From contig NC_049990.1 of assembly GCF_000003815.2 (NCBI RefSeq), positions 13,084,255 to 13,148,254 on the forward strand: a stretch of 64,000 nt of DNA. Reading direction: 5' to 3'. The translations under genes and the position numbers were made by a program. Shown in pieces: positions 46,201 through 58,128 of the stretch. Numbering within the stretch: position 1 is the stretch's first letter; every line of letters starts with the position of its first letter. Under the pieces are notes generated by a model that made no database searches, was not told the DNA's origin, and saw only the letters and a program-made list of their open reading frames with translations. Source of the stretch: Branchiostoma floridae (Eukaryota > Chordata > Leptocardii > Amphioxiformes > Branchiostomatidae).

Positions 46201-47019
46201 CCAGGACATTCCTATACCAAATTTCAGGTCATTTGGTTGCAATACCAGGGTGCTTGGGCCAAAATATACATTTTTTGGTCTAAAAATGACGAAAAAAACT
46301 CAATAAAATCATTTTAAAGGCAATTATAAAAAAATCTAGAACAACCCTGCTTTTATAAGTGATAGGTAAGTTCCTCTGCTACATAACATGAAACTGAAAT
46401 TCATTTTTGGTAAGCTATGACTGTTTTTCCAGGAATAATTCTATGGTTACGATTTTCTTGAAATGGAAATATCGGTTTACTCTCGGGGCCACCACGGTTC
46501 GATACGTAAAAGGCCCAAACTTTTTTTTACATATGATGTATACAAAGGTTCAAACTATAACTGTGCCAAAAATCAAGCAAATTGATTTGCCTGTAAATGA
46601 GCTAATGGTCAATAAAAATGGTCAAAAAATTGATTTTTGTCAATTTTGGAAATTCACGAAAACACATCATTTTCAAACATCTGCTGCACCTCACTACAAA
46701 AACATTTTGAGCATCACTATATATCATTTTTTTTATTAGAATATGGGTAATAACATATCCGAGAATCAATAAAATATCAGTTAATTTGTGGGGGCTACAG
46801 GAGTCCAAAGGAGGCCTATTTTGGACGCGACCAAGGCCTTCCCTTGCTGAAAATCCGCCATTTTGAAAAATGGCCGTTGCCATGGCAACCGGTGACCGCA
46901 GATCTAAAACTTTGCCATTTTTGTAGGTTTGGACCAAGGCCCTACCACCACACAAAATTTAAGGAAAATCGATTTTTTGAGTTTGGCCACCCTATGCTTG
47001 GTTTTTACAGACAGAGCCT
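43229..47019. mobile_element. 3.8-kb fold-back element (large inverted repeat)
   Basis: The left arm (about 43229-44630) and right arm (about 45630-47019) are long inverted copies of about 1.4 kb with few differences; the right arm lacks a short piece near its outer end. The loop is about 1.0 kb. Outer ends read GCTGATGTCTGTAAAAACC and, inverted, GGCTCTGTCTGTAAAAACC. The same 13-mer CTTAAACATTAAG directly flanks both sides (43216-43228 and 47020-47032), which suggests a target duplication, though part of it may belong to the termini. The arms consist of degenerate modules of roughly 150-200 bp plus a unique outer portion. The open frames in both arms are by-products; no transposase is seen. 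The copy at 1-1264 has the right-arm arrangement. Confidence 0.85.
44949..45410 (+). mobile_element. tRNA-derived SINE, 5' truncated, in the loop of the fold-back element
   Basis: It carries the tRNA-like piece 'ggctcgaaaccgagagg' and a good B box GGTTCGAATCC (44984-44994), followed by the non-tRNA body 'gcccttgggaaaggcacttt', 'cacgactttcctcac'. No A box is present, so this copy is truncated and probably cannot be transcribed on its own. The exact 3' end is uncertain. Confidence 0.75.
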
Positions 47020-47032
47020 CTTAAACATTAAG

Positions 47033-48399
47033 CTGGTTCATACAGCCATTGTCTTATGATTGTATACAAATTACTTCACTGTGATATATGTTCAACATAG
47101 ATATTAGAATATGGCAAGAGTAAGCCAGATAGACACACAAGAAACCAGATATGATTTTGGAAACGGTGAGACGTTGTAGCAACGATATGTAAATGAGGGA
47201 ATACAGATTTTAGAAGAGCTCATAAGAAAACAAAACAAAACGAAATAAGGTTGATGATATATAGTTAGCCGGATAGCTCTGAACCAATTTACAGAAACAG
47301 GATTTTAAGTGTTTTGCAATGTTTTGTTGTGCTTCAGGCACCTTCCTCTACGTAGATTATCTATAGGATTCTTCGTGGCAATATGTAATCCTATGCCTAA
47401 AGATAAAGTCAGCTCCCTACGAGAACTTCTAATGAGGATAGACAAGGCGTTTGTATTTGGCATAAATCTCCCACTGGCCACGTCTTGCCGGAAACAAGAG
47501 AGGCCCCAAGTACACATCTGATGCCGAGTATTTGTGACGACGTAACTTAAGTAGACAGGCGTGGAGGTTGGATGCTGCTTTCTGGCGGCATGAAGTCTGT
47601 AGGAATGATGTAAATTGACTGGGTCACAGCGTGACGCAGGACTAGGAAATAAAGCCGGCACCAACTTGGCATTCTAACTTGGAATTGAAAATGTGCTTAT
47701 TCGATTGCAGGGCTACAAGGACGCACGTAGCATTTCATCTTAGGGAAAAGATTTGATATTTCATGTATCACTCACCCTTTTCTTTGTTATAATTCTAGCA
47801 TAAGCAGATCTGGTAACATGAACTGTAATCAACATTTCATTTGAATGCCAAGCCAGTTGTCTGATTGAAAATATTCAAGATCCTTTATTTTTCTCCTTGT
47901 TTGCTTTGATACAGATTTGGTTTGGTATTTGATTAATATTTGTCTTCTGTTGTCATAATAAATCTTCTGGAAGTTTTACGAATTCATTTTCAAATCTAAT
48001 TCCATAAAATTTGATAGTAGCGTAGCGTGTAGACTCTAATTCATTACTTTTCATCGTTGTCCGTTCAACGTCTTATGATAAAAAAAACAATGTATTGTCA
48101 TTTCACAAAATATGTCAGTGTAATTCAACAATTAAGATTAATTACCAAACATCCTTTACATAAAATTAATACTCTGGATGAGACTTGTTGTCAGTATTTT
48201 TCCCAGTGAAACAGGAATTTAGTAAGGTCCTTGCGGTAAGATCAATAGTTTGATGACGCTTATTCGAGAGGGAGCTTCTTGGCTGTTTCCCCAAAATATG
48301 TAGTTTGTCGGATCCGTGGCCATGATACAGGTAAGCTTAAATTGTCATGGATATGGAATCCTTCAATGTCAGTAAACTACCCTGGATGAAATAGTTCAC
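47033..48399. other. Large-intron sequence, no exon seen
   Basis: Unique AT-rich sequence. A minus-strand frame at 47305-47664 (119 codons) was read and shows no known domain. No gene is supported. Confidence 0.4.
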
Positions 48400-48770
48400 T
48401 GCCTTCGCCAAGAAGGCTATGGAATCGATTGAGTCAAGGCTTGGTGGGTCCTTATGTAGGTCGAAGGCATATAACTCTTGAAGCGGTTATGGAAAAAAGT
48501 TCTAAAATTACTTGGTGTTTTCCTACGGTTCTGCAGCGGACTTTGCAACTTTGTTTGTGGACAATATGACACAAAAAGCTGTGTCTGTATCTTCACGATA
48601 TTTGGTCAAGTTCGAAAATGGGTCTCCTAGCGGCGAAGTCCAATACCTCAGCTGGGAGTCAAAGTTGGACATTGTGATGCAGGTTTGGGCCCCCTAGAGG
48701 CTTATGTTCAACTGCAGTGAGAAACTAAAAGTTTCTAACTTTTGAGAAAGATACTGTAACTCCAGCCGGC
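48400..48770 (+). repeat. Dispersed non-coding repeat copy
   Basis: Shows 'gccttcgccaagaaggctat', 'ctcctagcggcgaagtcc' and 'gggccccctagaggcttatg', the hallmark words of the family also present at 1.7 and 59.6 kb. Confidence 0.65.
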
Positions 48771-49896
48771 ATGGATGGGTATTCATTTTTAAAGGGAGGT
48801 ACTGTAGGTGATGATTAACATAATGCCATATTCATTTGTCCAAAGCAAGGCTTTATTACACAGATATTGAATAGAATGTGTAATTCTCCAATCGAGCTGT
48901 TAACTGAACTCTATTTAGGGACATTATCTGCATTTGGATCGTTTTGTTCGGTAAGCAGGTCAGCAAGAAAACCATGTAGCGGGTGTGATGTCTATCTTTA
49001 AAAGAAATGAAAAAAGGGGTCATAGTGGAGATGATCAACTGATATAAATTTTGTAAACGACGACCTAATTTGCATACATAATGACGAAACACACATAAAA
49101 CACCAGTTGTAAAGGTTACAATCATTTGGCGTAAATTGTGAAAGTCTAGTTCACGCATGTTGAGGAGGTGTTTAAAGTAAAATTAACGGAATACATGGTT
49201 TGGTTTTGCAACGGTATTGCTTGATAGGGGTAGGGGATATAAGGGTAAGTGTGTGATCATAATCATTTCATTCATTTATTATCTTTCTAGTAATATAAAT
49301 GGTACCTTTGAAATTGCAGCATACCAGTCAGTATTAATGAATTATAGCATGCCATTTCTGGAAATATGCCGGTAGAATATTAATATCACTCTTTATGCAT
49401 CAGCGATATGCTTTAAAACTAAATCAGGGAGATTATATGAAATTTTGATGCAGGTTCTGCCAAGACAACTAGAAATGACATGTCATTGATGTTCGTTGGC
49501 ACAACTACCTTTTGAATAGAGAGCTTCACTCGTGTTCTATATTTATCTATTTATTAGAATTCTACATTGCTTCGCCTCTCATGTACGTGATGTTTAAAAA
49601 TTGCCATGGTAATAAGTCTGGCGAACATTTGTTTTTCACATATATAGTCATATAACATGGCTATACTAGTGGATATAGTGGTAATACTTGTATGGTGGCG
49701 GTAATGCTACAAAGGACAAAAGACCTATAGTATTTGCCTGTATTATCTCTTTGCTTTGGGGGTTTGACAGGTTTAACTGACAGATACATTTTGGGTCAAC
49801 ATAAGTACCTAGTGGCTCCTTCCCTCCGTCACAATCTAAGAGTTCTGTTTCTATAATGCTGACAGTACGTAGCTCATTCCGCTAAGAGAAAGGGAT
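48771..49896. other. Large-intron sequence, no exon seen
   Basis: AT-rich sequence. No exon, RNA gene or bounded mobile element can be supported. Confidence 0.4.
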
Positions 49897-49898
49897 TA

Positions 49899-50090
49899 CT
49901 GTAAATGCAGAAATGTTCGCGGTGGATTAATGTTCGCGGTTTTCGCGGTGACCACTTCACCGCGAACTTAAAACTACCGTTAACATTTTTCTATTATGGT
50001 ATTAGACTGCAGTCTATGGTGCTACCGCGAAATTAAATCCACCGCGAAAAGTCCTTTTTCCCGCTACCGCGAAATTAAATGCATTTACAG
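49899..50090. mobile_element. 192-bp MITE with TA target duplication
   Basis: The ends CTGTAAATGCA and TGCATTTACAG are perfect 11-bp inverted repeats flanked by TA (49897-49898 and 50091-50092). The interior is a set of 'ttcgcggtgg' and 'ccgcgaaatta' words in both orientations, so the whole element can fold on itself. Confidence 0.85.
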
Positions 50091-50092
50091 TA

Positions 50093-52037
50093 TTCTCTAC
50101 ATTGAATCCCATTCCTTCAGTCCAGACGCCAGACACCACGCCACCATACACCGCCTTACCGTCATCTTCCGAACAGTCGTGTGTCGAAAGAACAAAAAAT
50201 TCATTGAATGTCATCATGCCTTTCTATTTCAGCCCTTGGCGATGCTGTTTCCTTTTTGGTGTCTTGTCTTTTATGATTATGGTTTCCGCTGGAAATGTAA
50301 CGGTTTTCCGTTATGTCTACGTGGAAAATGAAATTGGGTGTCATTTCAGACCATAACGGATACAATGCAATAGCGCATACATTCCACAATGGCCAAGCTG
50401 TATGCTTTATTTCGCCATTGATTTGCGTTCTTTTACGAAAACCAATGTAGCCGAACTTGTGACGACCAAACAATTTTATTTCGGGGTAAATGATTCCTAC
50501 ATTCATTTCTTCTTTATTGAATTTCTATTCCACTGCGTTGATGTGGCCTGTAAGTATATGCCGCTAGCATAACGGGTAAAATCGCCTGGACAAGATTCAG
50601 TAAAGCCCCCCTTTTGTAGTAAGTTTGAGGTGAACTTGTGGCGGTGGTGATACAAATAGAAGATGAATGAAGGAATCTATAGCTTTCTTTCACGCACGCA
50701 CTTATCATTTCTCGTGATGTGCGATATTCAATGATCCAATCGTATGCAATGTTTGTACAGTAATGGTTCAGCGGCGGAGAGGAAGCGTAAATGGCACGAT
50801 TTGTTTTTGAAACAAATGATGATTGAGCCGCCATTATGTCTCAACCGAGCCTTTTCTTCGTGAATCCCCCGCACGGAGGTACCTATTACTTATTGATCGT
50901 GTCTTGTAGTCGCAGTTAACGGGCAGTGCTTTAAAGACGGCGGTGCTTTAGAACCAAAGATGGAGGTTTCCGTTAGACTGCTTCTCTCGGCATGATAAAT
51001 AAAACACACCAGTTACTTTATGGGCCAGCTGCTGTTATGACAACAAAATTGCCTTCACACATTACCAATAAATGTCAATTTGATAGATTTGACAATAAGA
51101 GTGTTGTATATTTGCACAGGCCTCGATAGTGTTTGTAGAATTGATATTAAATGTTGAACTGCAAGACTGCCACCGCTTTATCAGCTCTCGATGGAACACC
51201 ACCCAGGTGACCAGTAAAAAAGTGTACCTGGGATGTTCTTTTCAGTCACCCCTGCTTTTCAAGGTGTTACTGGTTACTTAGTCACTTTAGTAGTAGTAGA
51301 CTAGTAGTCACTTTAGTAGTAGTAGTAGTCAAGTAAGTCAAGTAAGTCACTGGTTACACTGTAAGCTTGGGCTGTGTCCATACTCGCGAAAAACGGTTCA
51401 CTGACTGCAAAAAAAAAACCGTTACTCAAGCAACTGCCTGGATATGATTTTGGAAACGCTCAGACTTTTCAATTAGCATCCACTACTTTTCGCCAGTAAC
51501 ACTTCGAAGTGACGACTGGAAGAAACATGATTTTTATACCCTCACTATGAATAAGGCCAATTTTAGATATCCAATAGGAAACATTGTAAGACAAAGTCAA
51601 GCTGAAGACAATTTGGATTCCAATAGAAAACAAAGGTAAGGCAAAGTCAAGCTGAAGACAATTTCGGATTTTAATGGTACACAAAACTAAGACACAGCTA
51701 ATGCAAAAGCAACACAGTTAATGGTTTACTGGTTACCTTCTACTTTTTGGTTGATTTCGTTTTAACTCCCATATTGTACACCCTCCTGCATTTAAGCAAG
51801 CTCTATATGTTATGCATCAAAATAATTAGATTGTTATCTTATCTGTGTGCTATGAACAGAGAATGGACATAACAATTTGTTTTCACTTAATTTTCATAAA
51901 GGATGGACTGTGAGTCTATATAATATGAGTGTATATTTTGTGTTTGTGTGTGTTTGTGTGTTTATATGTATGAGTTAGTATTTTTGCAATTTACTGACTA
52001 ATATCCATAATCAGAAGTTGTGCCGGATGAATTGGAG
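50093..52037. other. Large-intron sequence with small duplications
   Basis: AGT-rich simple sequence lies at 51286-51350. A direct duplication of about 50 bp ('caaagtcaagctgaagacaa') occurs at about 51592 and 51644. No exon is supported. Confidence 0.45.
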
Positions 52038-52476
52038 TAGGGGTGAGTACTGGTACGCTGTACTGGTACAAAACTGATTTTTCTTGTTGCACCAGTCCAG
52101 AAAAACTTGAGCTGGAAAAAAATCAGTTGACCGGATGTTGGACCGATTTGATAATTTATAGATTATACCGGCAGGTGTTCACGTGTTTTGGGACTGTCAG
52201 ATCCAAGAAAAGAGGAGCGAAATAGAGGAGAGTTGATATTTATTATTCTTTTTACCGATTTTTTTTACTACAATCAAACTTGGTCTAAAACAGAGGCAGT
52301 TAGTGTTGATTACATGACTCGGATAAGATTTTAAAGTGGCGAAATCGACCATTGCTTTGAGCATCGCCCATTCACAAGTTTTCATAGATAATTAGGTCCA
52401 GGTTCTGGTCCAGACCTGGACCTGACCCCCTGGACCTGGACCGTACCTGAATTTTCTGTACCAATACCCACCCCTA
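52038..52476. mobile_element. hAT-like MITE (439 bp)
   Basis: The left end TAGGGGTGAGTACTGGTAC and right end GTACCAATACCCACCCCTA are inverted partners with two mismatches. The interior ends with repeated 'ggacctggacc' palindromes. Flanking 8-mers (aattggag and aatggggt) match at 5 of 8 positions, a possible decayed 8-bp duplication. The hAT assignment is inference from the ends. Confidence 0.65.
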
Positions 52477-54190
52477 AATGGGGTCATCCTCCTTACGACG
52501 AAAAATTGGTGTTGCAGCACGTCTTTCACCCCCTTGGAAGTCTATGCATTTTATTGGGCACATACGACCATAAACATTCGGCGACGTTATTGTGATATAC
52601 TACAATAGCAGGGTTTCCATTTACGAAGTGTCAGACAAGCATGTGCGATGTATAGCTGTGTTCGTGGAAATTATGACTGTGTGGCGTTTTGCCTTAGCTG
52701 TAGGAATATTAGATGTAACGTTATGTACATTATTTTTGAATACTTTGATGTCAATTTTAGCGTCGAATTGCGTTTAGAAAATGGCTCGGAATCAGGACAA
52801 AACCGATGCCGATGGAGAAACAATACACACAGGCGAGTTCGAATCGTTCGAATGGAACAATAGAGACCCGGACCGTAAAATGCCGCTGTAAGTGAAACGG
52901 GATCAATAACAAAATGCCTATCAATTTGGATACGCTTTGTGATAATAACGTTAATGACCCGCCTGCTCCTTTTGCGCTTCGCTCACTCGGTGGCTTTATT
53001 CGGTGGCTATAACGAAGAGCCAAGCGTTATGACACAATATATACCAACTTAAGATTAATGGTCTATCAAACATGTCGTAGACCAAATATAAGAAATATGG
53101 GGCATAATTGTACATTGTATAATTGATGTGCGCTGATATACCCTTAATGTCTTTGTCACAGCCAGCCGTACGTGTAACTGCGTGATGTCTACGTGCATAA
53201 ATGTAGGCAAATGTTGGGATCCGTATGTAGTGAGTACCGCCTCCGTACGAAATTCTACGGAATCCAACGGATTTGGGGGCACACAAACACGCCATAGCAC
53301 ATAGTGCATGCAAAACTTTCTCTGCGCTCGGGCTGTGGATTCACCCCCCTTACGAGCCAGTATGGGCGACTATCTGTATAGCACACTTACAACATGTAGC
53401 CTGGGTACAATCCGGAAAGTAGTTCGCTCCGACGTTCATTATACATGTATACCACATACAGTCGCTTCTGGCTCTGACATTCATTATACACTATATACAG
53501 TCGCTTCTCTGTGTTCCTGAGACGCCGCCAAAGATAAATATGGATTCAAACTCAAGGCTACCCTAATATAGCGTTTAGGTTATTTTGCCTAAATCTCCTG
53601 GCACAGAAATATAACCCTGGCTAAATGAGTGCCAGATCCAACGGTCTGCCGCTACCAGCCCAAAGCTGCCTAGGCAGAACCATGTAATAATGACTTGTCT
53701 CATAACCAATAAAGCCAGTTACCATAATTTTAAAGTCCGCATCCCAATGACAAAAGGCGACATGTATATAGTCAGCACAAGTGATTATGATTTCCACAGG
53801 GGTTCGAAATGTATCTGTTATATGTAAACTTTCAAGCGTATCCATCTACGTAATCTATGCATTATGCTCGATGTCTTTAGTAACCTTACACAAGTAAAAA
53901 TTATGAATATCATTTGCCATTATGGAATTACGGCATTGATTTTGCTGGCCATAAATTATAGGTTACATATATCAAATTCCTAAACACTGGAATCGTAGAA
54001 TTTAACAATTAATTATGCAAATCATGCCGTAATTTGAAGGAAAAAACTGCTTCCAATATGAACGATAGCCGTTTATGTTTACATTCGGGGTATTCTATGG
54101 CTGGTGGCTACCTGGAAATCATCATAGTTAAATCAGCAAACGACAAATTCATATGTAGATTAATCTTTTGTCTTACATTACTTCCACCGG
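52477..54190. other. Large-intron sequence, no exon seen
   Basis: Two direct copies of about 40 bp ('ttcattatac', 'atacagtcgcttct') lie at 53430-53507. No gene is supported. Confidence 0.4.
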
Positions 54191-54520
54191 CCTTCTATCT
54201 GCTAGTGTGTCGCTGTAACGTTATTGCCATCGCGTACATGCTACATACAGATTTGCATGTATATTTAGATGTCAGTAAGTCCCATAATGCAAAAATAGCC
54301 AAATATATCAAGGACTGCGTAGCTATTAGAACAAAATACTGAAGCTAATGATTAGAATACTTCATTATGATACTATATGAATGAATTATGTTAGCTCTTA
54401 TTGTTATGTTAACTAGGATGCTAATCTTTATCCTATACCTCTATTTTGTACCTTATGTAATCGCTGTTGCCATACTTTGTACCATGTACAATTGTCGTGC
54501 AATAAAGTTCTTCTATTAGC
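54190..54520 (+). mobile_element. Non-LTR retrotransposon 3' fragment
   Basis: A short frame ends IAKYIKDCVAIRTKY before TGA. It is followed by a 3' UTR with 'ttatgtaatcgctgttgcc' and 'gcaataaagttctt'. The fragment at 63.3-63.7 kb ends with nearly the same words, so the two are related LINE 3' ends. Coding similarity is weak here; the shared UTR is the main support. Confidence 0.5.
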
Positions 54521-57500
54521 TATCTGACGTTACATGATGAACATCGTGGAAATCCGTCGTTTCTTTCTTCATATATCATCTTTACAAAACTTCAATGAAA
54601 ACAGCCTTGCGGGGGAGGACAAATATATATTCATACAATAAAATTGACTACATATCGTCACAAATCACCCCAGCGGGCCAGGTAATGGTTTCTTGTCTCT
54701 AACCATGTGCTACTGATAATATTATTTAGATTGGGGATAAGAGATCTGCCAGTAGCTCTCCATGGCTGACGCCAGACGATCATCATCGCACGGGTCTTGC
54801 ATGACAAGAAAATGATGAAAACGGTTGTAAAATTGTTAGTTCAGTGCATTCGTACCACAGACATCCGTCAATGTGTTGTCAACTACAGCCCCGGTCACAA
54901 AGCATGGCACGATTTCTTGCGATGGAGGTTTTATGTGCAGTATAAGCGTAGTACGTCGTAAGTCGGGGAAGAATCGGAAGCAAGGTTTAAATATAATAAC
55001 GCCGTTTGCACATTGTACGATAATCATAAGAGCGTAGCTGCGTCAATCGCAGGTAAATCATTGTAAATCGGGGAGCTTCTTAAGACGAAAAAATAGAGCT
55101 GAAATGGATTTTGAACATGTTCAAAGTTTCTCCATCGTCGTACGATTTTTATTGCCCCCATAGCAGACTTATGGCAATTTTTGTCTACTTATAAAGTTAA
55201 AGATAGATAAATTTTAGCATGTTGTGATGTTTTCAGTTTTCCCTACTATTGTCGATGTTGACGAAAAGGAAAACTATATAAGTCGCAACTGTTCACAAAA
55301 CCAACTGGAGAACAGCGCGCCCGTAAAAGAGCCTGCCACCAAGGCAAGGTTTTCCACTTGGTAGATCCAGTATCACGCACAGGTGATGCAGACAATTATT
55401 TATTGGCTACATACACGTGGGTTCATAATTAGTTCAGATCTCAGCTCTCGCCGGTCTCGGGTCAGTTAACCATGACCGTAACCATGACAAGTCGAACAGA
55501 GAGGTAGGCTCTATGCATGAGTCGCGATTTTTTTTGAGGGTGGGGGGGTGGTGGTGGTGTTGGTGGCTTATGTATGATTTTGTCTGATGCCTTTTTTTCT
55601 TGATGGCATATCATCAGAAAAAAAAAAGAATAATATGATTTTCAAAAAAGCCTGACTCGTAGAGCCGGCAAGCAGGTCAAGATAGCCACAACAGTACGTG
55701 TGCTTGATTTGAACCTTTGCTTGTAAGACTCATGTTGTTATGGTTTCTTTTAATTTCTTTTTTGTCGTGAAATATATAAGAGGAAGGTATTCAACAGCTA
55801 GGTCCACATTCGGTTGGTTAAAGAAATACAAAAGCCGTTAGGCCGTCATTCAGAAGAGATTCAAGTGAAAAATCGTTCGACGCTGGAAACATTTTGAATA
55901 TAATCCAATGCTCTGCTATGGCTGATTTTGTTTACGATTTAGCTGCGATTTACTGCGATCATCGTGCGATATGCGGAATACGAAAGAAACCGTACGCGCT
56001 TGGTGTCCGAGACTTAACCTAAGACCCGTACGCGTAGTAAGAAGCATCTTGCTATTTTGTGAACTACAAGCAGTTCCGGTTTGTTGCTATCAATTCACCG
56101 CCAATCTCTCATTTCAGAGACGATCATCCAAGTGTGGAGAAGTAAATTCTGTCCAACCCGTCAGGGGTATGGCGGTCAGGCTGAGACCGGGAAAGAGAGC
56201 TCGGTCGTTTCTGAAATTGCACCAGTAAATAAAATTACAACCTTTTTTCATTACCGTTTGGAATGGGACCTGAACACCCCCGGTATCCTTACTTACCCGG
56301 GCCATGCGTTTTTAGTACGCTTTCCACCAGCGCTTCTAGAAAGAACACAACTATCATAACCTTGCATCATTGCATCATATTTAAGAAGCTGTTACACCTT
56401 ACCGAGGTGCGTGTCTCTCTGTGTGTACGTATGCGTATCTGTGTCAAAATACAACACAATATCTATAATCATTAATATCTATCTTTAAGTTTGCCAGTAT
56501 AAGTACTGTCACAAAAAATTATGTAGATCTTTATAAGCCATTGTATATATATTCCTTGTGAGAAAAAACAAACAATTGTGTATACTAAATAATTCGCGCT
56601 TTTCTGCCGCGTTGTCAGGTGTGTGTCCAGAGTGGGGTGGTGTTACTGAGATGACGTCACCAGGTGTCAAATTTTACAGTAATATGCGCAATTATATAAT
56701 GAATTATCATGAAGACTTTGTAATGGCGTCTGAAACGATGGGTTTGGTAGCACAAGTTACGACAGGTTGAATCTGTATGTGCAAACACTATAGTAACCCT
56801 TTCAGGCGCCCCATTTATACAGTTAGACCATTCCGCTGTGTTTAATCACTTCGGTGCACTTATCGTCTGGCATCTCCACTTTAATAGTTTTATCATAGGT
56901 ACACTGGTCCAGTAAAGCTCTTTTTAACGGTCATCAGGCAACCCATTCCCGTCTGTATGCTGTTGTTGTAAAAATATCTGTCATGTGGTGCCGTTGATAT
57001 AAGAAGATTGCTGGAGCACGGCAACAATTTGTACAGGATCTTTGCGTCTTGCAATAAAATCCTCATTAGCACAATAGTCTACTTGTTTATCAGCAAACAT
57101 TCTGCACAATCACGTATTGATGGAATGATTGACGTGAACCGTCGCCGGTACGGAGCTAGTGAGCCGCTGTCGCACTGCCCCTGCCTCCATCGATATTAAC
57201 TACCTTAATTAAAACAATTCATTGACCGAGTTCCGTAAACGCCGTGGCAATAAAACTGAATCCCTAAAGCGTCAGATCAGCAGTTATCCACTGCCCAGAC
57301 TGCTGCCTCTGCATTGGGCATGCCTCTATACTACCGCGTGGATTAAGTACAGTACTTGCCGATCTTCCGTGGACTGAATACCTGGCCAGTCATTGTGTAT
57401 AATTAAGTATTGACTGGAATATAGATATATAATGATAACTTTACAGCCCTAAGGTTAATGACTAAAAAAAGAAAAACACACTGGTATACAGAAATGGAAA

Positions 57501-57692
57501 TTGAAATGTATAGATATAGATAAATAACACGATACATCTATGCAGATGTTTATAAGACATGCACCACTGGCTTTTTGTTTCAACTAAAAGTGCACCAATC
57601 ATATGAACTTCGTCCGGCCGTCTTGATTAAATGTATCTTTCTGACATGTGCTGATGTTACGATTCCAAAGTTACCTGTGGACATCCACCTAC
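54521..57692. other. Start of the large neuroligin intron, no other gene seen
   Basis: It includes a G/T-rich stretch at 55530-55570. Overlapping plus-strand open frames at 55.97-56.36 kb show no recognised domain. The donor side of neuroligin intron 1 lies at 57692. Confidence 0.4.
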
Positions 57693-58128
57693 CTCTGCTT
57701 ACTGGTGAGTAGATGTTCAAAAACAGGCAGTCCTCACTGCGCGTCTGCACGTATGTCTGCATGGTGAGAATGTCCTGCCGGGTCCAGGCTGGCATGTTGG
57801 TGCTGGTGGTGCGCACAGGCTGCATGCACGCTGCACCAAACGCCGTGTAGTTCTGAGTTCCGCTCCATTTTGGGTCTTGGACAGGAACAATCCTAAAACG
57901 GGAATCCCCGAGTGGTGCCTCCGCGTAGCGAATGCCGAGGTACTGGTCAACAGAAACCAAGTCATTGTCCCCTTTGTTCAGCGTGATACGTTTCCCCATC
58001 ATTATAGCGCCAGACTTGAGCTTGACGGTTGGATTTTGTGCCGTAACGAAAGTAAAACAAAGAAAGAAGCACAGCCGAAGGTGGTTGGAGTGAACGTATC
58101 CCATCATGTATGCAGCGGACGGGAACAT
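57693..58128 (-). CDS. Neuroligin-like gene, exon 1 (signal peptide and start of esterase-like domain)
   Basis: The first coding exon. Two starts are possible: the ATG at 58128, or the second of a tandem ATG pair at 58104, which has A at -3 and G at +4 and is the better start. A hydrophobic signal segment (LRLCFFLCFTFVTA) is followed by the likely mature start QNPTVKL. The cholinesterase-like fold begins with VKLKSGAIMMGKRI, VDQYLGIRYAEAPLGDSRFR, DPKWSG, FGAACMQP and EDCLFLNIYSP. Cysteines at about residues 101 and 134 form the first conserved disulfide of the family. One N-glycosylation site (NYT). The exon ends at GCAGAG|GTAGGT (57693). A second good donor 18 nt further (CACAG|GTAACT, exon end 57675) has the same phase and would add six residues. 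Vertebrate neuroligins likewise break after this EDCLYLN block. The next exon was not found. Confidence 0.92.

Noticed and set aside
43391-46739. Several proteins of 100-212 codons in both arms of the inverted repeat
   Set aside because: They mirror each other and the copy at the left edge and arise from tandem low-complexity modules; no transposase or other domain.
47305-47664. 119-codon minus-strand frame
   Set aside because: No domain, no neuroligin similarity, no splice context.
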